The translations under genes and the position numbers were made by a program. This document shows, one piece after another, positions 32,201-44,200 of a stretch of DNA of 64,000 bases. How positions within the stretch are numbered: the first letter of the stretch is position 1; each line of letters starts with the position of its first letter. The notes beneath the pieces were generated by a model. That model was not told the origin of the DNA. It worked only from the letters and a program-made list of their open reading frames with translations, and made no database searches. The stretch is from Macrocystis pyrifera (lineage: Eukaryota; Sar; Phaeophyceae; Laminariales; Laminariaceae): contig JASSKH010000024.1 in assembly GCA_031763025.1 (NCBI GenBank), positions 7,444,523-7,508,522 on the forward strand, read 5' to 3'.

Positions 32201-35200
32201 CCCTTCCCGATGACGAGCAAATCAGCTATGGTATGGTGCCAGTGACGTTCGCCCGAGGGGTGTGTGCTATCTTATTGCCACACGTGTGTTTGTTACGGTA
32301 CACCATACTGCAGCACACTGATTCGTCTTTTTGGTGCGCAATCGGAAGGAAAAAACAAGTGGTGACCGACGAGGACAGGAGAAGGTGCTGACCCCGTTTC
32401 AATCCACGCGCGAATTCACCTTGTGTCGTCAAGAGTTCATGTGGTGTGGTGTAAACTCGCACGCACAACGCAAGGACCCCCGCAACAACAACAACAACAA
32501 CAACGCACAACGCATCAACATCAGAAGGCAGCACGAAGGAAGAAAGCCAACAACCAGCGCCGGAAGACGGGATCCGAAGTCTAACCGTAACCGTAACACC
32601 GACCAACACCACCATACCCCGATCCTCATACACCATTCACGCACGTGGTATCATCTACTGGGAACAGCAGGGCAAAGGCTTCTCGTTGACTCTGCTGTGC
32701 AGATAAAAAAAAAACGCCTCTAAAAAACTTGGGCGGTATGGTACAAACAGCATAGGAAACCAATAAAGAAATAGAGAAAACGACCGATGAGAAAAGGAAG
32801 GCTCAGATTGACAGGAAAAAGAAGAAACTATGGGGTCGTTGCGCTAACGGTAGTGTAAAACGCACCCATCCCAAAATAAAAAACCCAGTCTGTACGAGCC
32901 TGTACGAGGTTTCCTGTTTCTTATTAGGTGTCTTAGTCCGTTATGGTATCCCCTCTCCCCTGTTGCGGCATTATGGTTTGTATAGCAAGCGTCCCCTCGT
33001 CATACCTGGCAGGCGTTACCGCCTGCCTTACAGATGAATACCTCGTCCCTTCGTCCAGAGACATATGGCGAGGCAAGCAGCAACAAGTGCAAGAGCCTAT
33101 AAGTTCTAACATCGTCAAGCACCTTGTGTGAGTGACCAGAGCAGAGCCAGAGGCACACCTGCTAGCAGTAGTCGGTCCCTAGGTCCATACTGCTTCAGAC
33201 TTAACACTGGCGTCGTCGGCAGGACGCTTTTGGCACCTGTTCGAGGTCTGATTTTTTCCGTCGACAAGTTTGGCTGTTGTCTCTTGTAGCCTGGTTTGGA
33301 CGTGGCTGGAGAGCTGTTCGGGGGGAACAGCTATCTTGAAGGGGAGCAGGGATCGACGCAGACCACGATGCTGCCGTAAATCGTGCTTATGCCAACATCA
33401 ACGTCCACAAAACCGAGCGCTTTTTTTGTTGGTGGATTGGCATGAATGAGCATCTGCAAAAACAATACCTTACTATTGGCGACGTAAAGGGAGGGATGGG
33501 CGTCGAAGACGATGTCTTCGTCTAGGTAGGCGGCGACGCGGTCGAGGTTGTTGATGACCTCGTGAATGACTTTGACTACCCGTTTTGATTCTTCAGGACC
33601 AGCGTGACCGGTCGTACCAGTTTTTTTTTTTTTGTTTTCTTGTATCAATTGGCCTTTCTCTGGCTTTTGGTTCCTCGATTTAGCGTTCGGATAATTCTAC
33701 TGTAGCTCGTCTTGCCTACTTTCGCGTACCCGTTTCTCGGACTTGTATTAGATATGGCGATTGGCGTGTGTACTAGCGCGTAGCTGATGTGTACGCGCCT
33801 AGACTCGATTGCCGATGGCCGGTCAATACACAGTCGATGTTCGAGGCAAACACGTAGTCACTACTGTCAGGTGACTTGTACGAGAAGCTTCAATAGAAGA
33901 GAAGAGAAAGAAGGTGGCGACCCCAGGTCGACGTGTTGATTGATTTGCTCAGCTGGAAGCTGATGGTGAGCAAAAGTGGAGTGAGATCAAAGGGGGCGGT
34001 GCGCGTGTGCGCTCGCAGCTCGCTACAAAGGACGACCCTTACACTTTTGTTCAAACGAAAAAAAAATAGGGAAATAACCTTGACAATGTATTCAGATCAA
34101 TAAAAAACAAGACGGAGACCGGCAGTTCTACTGCAAAAATCATTATATTTCTCTTGGGGTACGTACTCATGACCCTCGTGTAGCCTATGTTGCTGCGACC
34201 GGAACTAATACTACGCTACTGGTCCTGGAGGGATATTGAAGATATGCTTTCCATTATTTACCAGTGCGCACGTACTACTGTACATATGCTGCTGTAGATT
34301 CTGTACGTACGTAATACAGCAGACCCACGATACTACTTGTTGAGACTTATTCCGCAATATGTACGAGTGCACAGCAGTAGATAGTGCAAGACTGCCGCTG
34401 CCGTATACTGCTGCATTAAACAAACTATAACCCACAGACTGGAAAACTGTTTGTTGTGCTTAGAAGTGCGTAAATGTATACCCGATGGTCTAAGTGTTAT
34501 CGAGTAACGACTATGATGGCTATTGACAAGTATCATCTTATAATAACTTGTTGTTGTCTACTTCGCAGTGTCCACGTATAATCGGCTTCAGCCTTACAGG
34601 TTAAAAGTGTGGGAATGGGTTGTGAAACGCCGCATCTTCGATCCATTCTCCGAATTCTCCGGGTGGGTTTGGTTCCTGCCTGATTTTCTATGAACCTGCA
34701 TATACGGCCCTTCAGGGTGGGCTAGTGTTATGGTATCCCCTCTCCCCTGTTGTGGCTTTATGTTTTGTAGCAAGCGTCCACCCCATTATACCATGCAGGC
34801 GTTACCGCCTGCCTTACTGATGAATACCTCGCCCCTTCGTTCAAAAGACATCTTGCGAGGCAAGCAGCAACTACTACAATAGCCTATAACGTCGAACATC
34901 GTCAAGCACCTTGTGTGAGTGACCTGAGAGCAGAGCCAAAGGTACACCTGCAATTAGTGGCAGTAGTCGATCTCTAGGTCCGTACGGTCTTACACTTAAC
35001 ACTGTACTGCATATTTGTATAGATGAAAGGGGTCTTGTTTGTCGAAGGACCGGTCGGTGCAGATCGCAGACCCTGATCGTCAGCGAATGGCGTGGCGCGT
35101 CGCTTTTCAGCGCTTACGCTGGAGTACAGACTGTTCTACGTTTTTTTCATGCTTCTTGATTGGATTTCTTCTTTCGTGACATCGTCTGACGGCGGACGCA

Positions 35201-38200
35201 GTAATAGTATCAGTGTATATGCTTAGCTTTCAAGAGTTTACACGTGCGTGCATATGATATGATTTACGTGCGTTGTCATTCTTATTGTGTCAGTTTTTTG
35301 TCTACAGCACGCATCAAAGACATGCCGGGGCTTCTTACGTATACACGACCCCGTACATACCTACTTGATTATTTTTCCCACGTTGAAAACAAGGTATTAT
35401 AACATGAAACATACATGATCGTGGATTTTTGTGGAATATGTTTAATCGGACCCCCTTAAGAACGGGCGCCCATACGTTTCGTGGACTTACTTGGTTCTAC
35501 GTCGATTTTGAGTTGAAAATCATGCGGCGATAGAGGGGTGCACCTAATACTTTCGAAAGCTTTTGGCTTGAGGGGCTCTATACCCCACCCAAACTCGGGA
35601 CCCTGAGCAACACTGAGAGTGCAACCCGATGAATATTCTTTAAGGCCTACTACGGAGGACCATAGTTAACAGGACCTATCGTATACATAAAAACCTATAT
35701 ATTTCACTATTTTTACTAACAATATTTGGTCCTATTTACTATGGCCCCCCGTAGTAGTCGTCTGAAAACTTTAGATGGTTTTCCCAGTGACATCGGGTAG
35801 TTCCTCAGCGCCCTTGACCTTTTTAGGACCGCAGCCCCTTGGGGATCAAAACGGGACTGCAGTCCTAAAAGGGTTAAGAACCCCCCCCTCCGTCAGCCAG
35901 AAATACTTTGGCCAACAAAAGGTACAACGTACAGCAGTACCCTCTGTCGTAGAGCGCGTGTTTTTTTTGGCGCCCGGTGGCTTGGTAGGTGGTCCGCGAG
36001 CCTATCAAGATCAATTTCGTGGGTTCGAGTCTCACCGAGTGCATGCTCGTAGGGGCTTTTTCTTGCACAAAAATGATTAGCGGAAAGCGCGAGAGCGTGA
36101 GTTAGCTGTACATTCGATGAAAATCGACAAGCAATGGGAATGCTGAAGTCTATGCGCGACAAAAAGTAAAGGCACGTACCGGGGGGGAAAAGGGACGACA
36201 CCTGTGACCACGGCTTGTCCAGAAGATCGCTGAGGGTAAAACCTCCTACGAGTTAGGCTGGAACATGAAACTTGAAAAAAAAAATTGGCAAAAAAGGGTT
36301 TTCGACTTCTAAGTTGTTTTAAGAGGACCAACACCCGAACCGTGTGAGGCGTCCTGGGATTCGGGCAGCACTTTTTGGCTGATACTTTTTTCTGGATGAC
36401 GGGCTCTTTCACCCAAAATCATTAGAACTCTTTCCTCTTCTATTTTTGCGATATTCGTGTTTATACACATAGAGTAGGTAGACCATGGGGTTGATCATCG
36501 AGTTGCACTTTCATTTTTTTGTAAAATAATCAGTTTTTGGGCGAGGCTCCTGCAAGTATTGAGGTATAGAGCTCCTCAACTGAGGAACCTCAAAAAAAAT
36601 ATTGGTGCACCTCTGCCTTACTTACTGTAGCATGTGTCTCGTCGTCGGATCAACAAACGAAAGCGTTATAGGTTGGAGTGGTGGTCCCTCTATAGTGCCG
36701 GCACGTGCATGCGCCAGCCAACAATACCGGCACTCTACTATAGCGGCAACCGGCACTAATTACTCCGCACACTATTATACCACATTGGTGAATCTCAACT
36801 GTGCTAAGCGATTCGACAGGCGCTACAGAGGGCAACCGGCACTGCTCCGCATCTTGGCGGAATCCCCGCATAGGCGTGTGTGCGCGGCTCTCCTCAGCTA
36901 GATCAGGCAGCCCGCCGCAGAGGTAAGCGCTTCAGCCGGTATCGAACCGACTGGTTGTTGTTCTGGCTTCAGGCCTCAGAAGAACACATGAAATATACTT
37001 TGGCCTACTCGCTACAGGTGACCCATGACACCGATCGGCGACTCGGTATAGACTGTTGGCTACTGCTGGGTAGCATAGTAGCTATCCTTGATACCGCACA
37101 CTACCACGCTGGTGAATCCCATCTGTGCCAAAATAGCCCACAGACGCTGTACGTGGCGGGCAACCGGCACTACAGAAGGGCCACTACGACAGCATCTCGT
37201 CTAGGACTGCACTGCCGTTTGGGGGACAAAACACTTGGAGCTGGAGTCAGGTTTAGGTTTACGTACAGCAGTGCAGTATACTGAAGGGGTTACGTCTAAT
37301 GAAAAAAATGCGGCGTTAGGGGGAACCATAGTATTGACGACGGAACAAAAAAAAACATGTATGCAAGTATGCATGTATATATGTATCCACCCATGTTTAC
37401 CGTGCGTGCCACGATACAACAATAGGGGTGGCACTTTTTGCTATAAAAATCTGAACGACGGAGCGCTCCTTAATCCCGAAATCGTCGGAATATGCCACAC
37501 TATTTTTTTTCTAAACCATAAAAAAAATGTATTTTCATAAATCGGGTTGTACATTTTTTTGTTTTTCGAAAATCAGATTCTGTGTGTCACTTGGGATTTA
37601 TCTCCCTGCTCAAGTGAGGAAGCTCAGAAAAAAAATGGTGCACCTCTTCCTCAGCGTGAGTCTTACGGGCCGTAGCTGATTCTGAATACTATTTATATGC
37701 ATGGTTCCCCCATATCGGTAGCAGTTTCTCCGTTGACTACAGTACATCTACTACGCCTTTCGTGACGTGTAGTACGAGGAAGGGGGCTCTAAGGTGTGTC
37801 CAACTCAAAACAAGTTCGGAGCGCATCAGTCATCTCAGCTTTTGGAGCCAACGGAAACCGAAAAAAAAAAAAAAAAAGTGTTGCATGTCACTGTATGTGT
37901 ATATGTAGTTTGAGCGAATGCCACAACAACAAAATAGTAGTAGAGCTGTGGGTCGGCTTGCTCATGAGTCGCCGATTCGTTACTGGTTGGCTATGTAGGC
38001 AATGCAGCAGCCAGTTGCGTGCGGAGGTTTGCGGTATTTTTGCGGTAATTTGCGGTGATATATGCGGTAATTAGACTCGTGCGTTCGTAGCTCGAATTGG
38101 GTTGACATTATTATTACAACGTTTGTCACCCGACAATGTGTAGCATTTGTCAATCGCAAAAAATGACAAAGAAACAACGTTATAAAGACGAGACGTATTA

Positions 38201-41200
38201 CGCAGCTCGCAAAGTTGAGTATCAACTTCTTGATCAGTCGAGCTCACAGCTGACGTATTTCATAAATTTATAAAATGAAGACGCATAAAAGAACGACATC
38301 CCAAACCGTTTTGACGAACTTAATTCCTCCAAAACCAAACTACCCCTGCATCTCATCCATCCATCACACAGCGACTTGCCCCCCCCCCCCCCCCATTTGT
38401 AGGTTGGGTTGGCGTCGGTTGGTGACGACGCTGTTAAACACGCCTTTCACTGCGTGAGCTAGGCAGCCAGGGTACCGTTTTCTTTTTTTGGCGGTTACCA
38501 CGGCTGGCGGTCAAGTTAGATCATTTTTGTGCGGGGAGAATTGTCACTCCGCACAAGGGAGATGATCGTATCACGTAGTGTGTATGTGGTGAGGCACTCG
38601 CGAGGCAGTTTCATAGTAAACTCATTGCTGTCTCTGGAAGTGGCCACACGAGAAACTAAATCAATTAATTGATGCTGTCATTCACATGCAAGAAAATCCG
38701 CCTCTAAAACAGTTCTTAGTAGGTTGCAGCTCACCCTTCATGCGACTCGCCCAACACCTCGCGGCGCTTCTCGCTAGGTGCAAGCAATGTCTGCCTGGTC
38801 GGTGAAAACCCGACCTGCTCCGTCCCCGCATTGTAGGGATGTGAGGGTCTATGGTCATACGACTACGGCCATGCACGATAATGGGTACACCCCCCCCGCT
38901 AGCATCTCCGACGAAGTGTGATTCAAAAACCCGCTGTTTACAAAAATGGCTGATTTGTTATTATTGTTTTCGTATCTGTTTGCGTTTGCTACCCTCGACA
39001 ATGTGCAGTATAATATAAAGTTGAGCTTAAACGTTGATCACCGTAGAACAAACCTTCCGCGAAAGAAAGAAAAACAAAACCAAGCGAAATTGATTTTTTG
39101 GTAGAACTACTGTAAGTCAGTCGGTTAGACAGCTTGCTTCGCCAACCAGCTAAAACAACCACTGTAGCCGTAAGGTCCATCCAGCTCTCAGTTACCCTAA
39201 GAGGGGGGGCGGGGGGGGCTGCCTGCTCGCACCTGCAACAAGTAGGTCAGTGTAGAGTTCCGGTACGGGACGTGCGCTTGGCGAGACGCACGGGCCGATA
39301 TGACGTCTCCCAGGGCGCTCAAGCTCCTGTTGATGTTTTGAGCCTCGCGCAACGCTTGCCCCGCCGCCCCGGACTGTTGTCGTCGCGGTCAGCGTTTGTT
39401 GGTGCACATACACAAAATACGTCGGAAGGAAGAATGATGAAGACGGACAAAAAGCAGAAACCAAAAAAAGTAGGGTCGTGTAATCGTGTTTTACGCGCGC
39501 GTGCAGTAGGCCGTATGGGATTGCACGAATAAACAAAGCCGTTCGTACCTCGTAACTGGATGTCGCTCGTGAGAAAAACAAGAAAAAAAAAAAAAAAAAC
39601 GACAAGTCCACGCTCGGTAAGGCTGTGGATTTTCAGGACTTCACGGCTAGTTGATACGAGGGGGGCCATAGGATTCTTATAACTTAGAACCTAAAAGCAG
39701 GGACGCGGGAAGCGTGTCGCCGTGTGTAGAGAAAGCCTCCGGACTGTGCAGAAAAAGCGAGAATAAACGTATTTATCCCGGTAGCATCACACACCGTCTT
39801 TGTTTCTGATTTCTCTGTTCCAACGTGATACTTGGGCGGCGAAGCGAAGTAAGCCAACCACTGTAACTGGCTTTAGCCTGTATCAATGTACAGTAGGGCA
39901 CAAGTCGAGCCGCAAAACGTGACAGTCAAATTATCGCAAAATTACCGCACTAAATACGTACTCAAACGAGCTTTTTAAGTACCTGTAAAGAGCGTTGAGT
40001 TCACACCCAGGGGTCGATGCAATCGTTTTTTTTCACCGCTCGATTTTTTTTTTCCGAGACTGAGGGAAGGTTAAGGTTGACAACATAGTACCGAACAATA
40101 TTTAAGGTGGTTTTGGATAACATTTAAGGTGATTTCGGAAAGATCTGGCCTTGAGATAGAGAGCCTTCCTAAAATGTAATGTTTGGCTTTAGCATCCTTT
40201 ATATCGTTCTTTGTCCCAAAATATAACGTACTCGGTACGACTTTAACACCCTTACCGTTGCCGCGAGAACGAGCGCTAGCTGAGGGATCACACCTCTAGC
40301 GCGAAGTCAGCGCTCTTTAACCCCGTTAGGGCTGTTAGGACCACAGTCCCGTTTTGGGGACAGACCAGCCAAATTCCAACTACTTTGGCCCCGAAACGGG
40401 ACTACAATGAGGTCAAAGCCTACCACTCTGTCCCAATATTTAAGGACTGTTTGTACATGAATATTCAGTACAAAACGGTCGATATGTTTCGGGATAAAGT
40501 GGTAGTCGGCGCCTAATAGTCAGCCTGCTCGCAGCTCTAGTAATAACGGATTGGGGCTTGTATTTCAGCTCGGAGTGGGACAGGTCGCTCGTGAGGAAAA
40601 ACGGCAAATCCGCTTTCGGAGTGGCATAATAACACCTTGGACAAATAAATGATGATCTATCTATCTAATCTGTCTACTGTAGATGATCTAGCTCCTCGCC
40701 TGCCGTTGTGAGAGGCTGTGCAGGATCTGCCTTTCAGGGCAGATCCAACCCAGGAAACATGCGCTATATTAGATCGTGCGGATTCTTTTTTACGGGTTCC
40801 ATGCGGCAACACGAGCTAAAGATCGTACACATCAGGGATAGGTGATATATCTGCATTGAAATATCTAAATCATCACGCGGAAATGATCCGTGGATGATAT
40901 GCCCGAGATGTGTACCCTTTACGCCGGCAAAGTATTCAGCATAACTGGACTGTTTTTTTCGAGAACCCACGGCAGAAGTATTACGGGGGACCATAGTAAA
41001 TAGGACCTACGGTACACACAAAAATGTATGTATTTACCTATTTTTACTAACGATATTTGGTCCTATTTACTATGGTCCCCCGTAATAGCACAATACGCCC
41101 TCTTGGGGCAGAAAAAGAGCAGAATTGGACTCTTTTTTTTCAAGGAGCATAACAGGTACCACTCTGGACCACTCTGGACGGAAATATAAGGATCGTTGAG

Positions 41201-44200
41201 TATTCCTATTCAATTATAAGCTCTCCTTGTTTTTCCGACCAAAGTAGTGTAACGGAGCGAAACTTAAGAAAGCGTAAATCAGAATAGGGGGGGGGAAGGC
41301 ACAATCAACGATGAAAGCTCATACTACACATGATCGGATGGCAAACACAAATATATATATATATATAAAAATTGGTTTCCAGCACCTTGCTGATGCGTTC
41401 GCTCCCCGCGAGATCGATAAGGTGCAACCGTCCCGCCGATGTGGCTCCTGTGTGTCGGTTCACTCCATCCACGCGTACGGATAAAATCAGGTGGCTGGGT
41501 GCAATGGAGGGGGAGTTAGAGGGGCGAGGGGAGGGGGTAGACACAACGCGGGCCAGGGAGGAAGAGGGTGCTTTCAGTAGGAATTTCCATTGCTGTATGG
41601 CCGTGATCGCCTGTGCTGAGCATTGACCACGTAAGTACAGGCTACCCAGCCTGCACTTAAACAGACAGATCACAATATACCTGTTTACTGCTTCAGATCA
41701 TCTAGATCCTAGCTTGACGTTATGAGATGTTGTGCAGGATATGTATACTACAAATCCAACCCAGAAGACATGTCATAGAGTTTGCACATTAAGCAGGTCC
41801 CACGCGGCACCATAAGCGAGCCCGTCTTCCCTGAAAGATGTAGGTCATGAAGTGGGAATCGATGTTACAGTAGGTTCGAGATGTGAAACACTTCGAACTG
41901 GACAGGTAAGCTCCTGGCCAAAAACCCCGCTAGGTTCTACTAATGGTAGAACTTTGACGTTGTTCCTATCGAGCAAACATATTGTTACGAACCATGACAA
42001 AACGTGACATTTTCGCGAATCGTGATGCATATCACGAGACGTGTGATTTTTTTTTTTTTTTGGAAAAACAAAAAAACTTGTGTCGCGAATAACTTATTTT
42101 TATTGTTGTGTTTACCATCCGACAAAGTGCACCATGAGCTTCAACGTTGATCACTTCCTGAAAAAAAAAAAACGTCATTTACTTTCGGAAAAAGTGACTT
42201 TGACGTCAATTTACAAACGCCACCAAATCGCCGAATCAAAGAACAAAACGAAAAAATAGGTCGTACTTACTTCTTGTGGAAACGTGGCTTAACGCCAGTT
42301 TACAAATGCCACGAGTCGCCATTTTCTTGTTTTGTCATCAACGAACTTTGCATTCGTTAGGAATGAGAAACGCCACTTTGTTTTTTATTGTCACGATTTT
42401 TTTTCGTTCATTAGGAATGAACCTTTGCTCGATTCAGCGGAACGGTGTACTTTCAACAGAAACATGAAAATCATTCGCACTGGACACGTATGCACCTGGT
42501 CAAATTCCTATTCTGGGTGGAGCATAGCATTCAGAAACGACGAGGGGCCTAAAATCGTGTATCCTCCTATGCTCACTATGTTTTCCCGTAGTAGACATTT
42601 ACTCGATTCACGCGAAAGAGCTGAAGGGGAGGACGGGGGGGGGAGGTGCACTCATTATCATGCATGGCCGTAGTCATACGACCGTAGACCTTCGCATCCC
42701 TACAATGCCGGGACGGAATATGTCGGGTTTTCACCGACCAGGCAGGCATTGCTCGTACCAAGCGCGAAAAACCGTGGGGTGTCTGGCGATTCGCATGTAG
42801 GGTGAGCTTCGTTCTACTAAGAACCGCTTTTGAGGCGGACTTGTATATGGATGACAGCTTCAATGAGTAAACCGCCCATGCTCTCGGACGGGAAAGGTGT
42901 CGTGGAAAAGGCCATGGCAGGTTTCGATGGTCGTTTGTCTGAAAGTGATAATCATTTATACCTGTATTGAAAATGCGGCTACAGCAGTTCCGTTCTTTCT
43001 CAATCTGACAAAGATTGGGGTTGAGAACTTGACCTTGAATGCAACAACAACAACAACAAGTGCGACCAATCGTCGGCCGCGGTCGTCGCACCACGCGCCA
43101 CACACTATTCAGGCAACGGAACGACCGAACCTGCGCGAGCCGTGGTCCTTGAGGTTGAGCCTTGGGTAACAAAAATAACATATAACCGAACCGCCAGTCG
43201 TCGTCGCACCACGCACGTGTTCAAACAACAAAACCAGCTAACCTGCGAGAGCTGTGGTCGTTGAGGTTGGTGCAGGCGGAGGCCCTGTTCCTGTCAGCGA
43301 TAGCAAGCATCCTCAGCACCTGTCCCAAGAGTCCAACGGGGGGGGGGGTGTACTCATTATCATGCATAGCCGTAGTCGTATGACCATAGAGACCCTTGCA
43401 TCACTACAAGCCGGGATGGAGCACATCGGATTTCGCGGACCAGGCAGACATTGCTAGCACCAAGCGCGAAGCGCCGCGAGGTATTTGGCGAGCTGCATCC
43501 TAACGGGGGATTTGGGGCGTGTAGGCCACAGCCGTTGCTCTTATGTCGCGCAGACGTCTGATGTAGTGTGCTTAGCTGATTGGTGTGATTCTTGTACCTG
43601 TACTTCATCTAGGGAGATCGTTTAGATAGCTATAGCTCCCCGAATTCGATACATATTTATATGGGGTGTTTTTTCAGGGTCTCAGATCGAAGGGGATAAC
43701 GCTCCTCCTTTTTTCCCACCTGACTTGCTTGTTTTTTTACAACAGTATAAATTTATATGTCTCTATCTCTTTCCAGCCTCGTGGCTTTCTGGGTCTTCAC
43801 CCACCGTTCTTCGTGAGCGAGACAACTCGCCTAGCACTCGTGCACCCGACTGATCCAGCAGGATGTGCTCACTTGCTGCTTGTCTTGGCCATTTGACCAT
43901 TGACTACGCACCCCTGTCGAGACGGAGCACCGTTCCTAGCGCCCTTTCCTACTCCCGATAGAAACCCCTCCAATATTCGGGCGCTCACTACGCGTTTTAC
44001 ATGTATTACGCTAAAAACAAAAACTACCTTATCCCCTTCCTGCTCTGCTTTTTGTGGCCACTAGCTATCTCCCAGGGTGCGGGAGGTGTGTACTTGCGTC
44101 ATGCATGGCCGTAGTTGTATGATCATAAACCCTGGCATCTCTACAATGCCGGGACGGAGCACATTGGGGGGGGGGGGGGGGGGGTACTCGATAGGAGAGA

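Larger units (their letters stand above)
32939..35001 (+). mobile_element. TRIM-like non-autonomous LTR retrotransposon
   Basis: Two direct repeats of about 270 bases flank a 1.5 kb interior. They start (T/C)GTTATGGTATCCCC and end TTAACA, the 5'-TG..CA-3' type with a TGTTA/TAACA inverse. One base after the first repeat comes TGGCGTCGTCGGCAGGAC, placed like a tRNA primer-binding site. A weak purine run, AGGGTGGG, lies just before the second repeat. No gag or pol was found and no clear target duplication is visible, so it is probably old. Confidence 0.75.

Noticed and set aside
39112-39165. CAGTCGGTTAGACAGCTTGC, tRNA D-arm-like
   Set aside because: No matching acceptor stem or T-arm; it lies beside kinesin exon 12.
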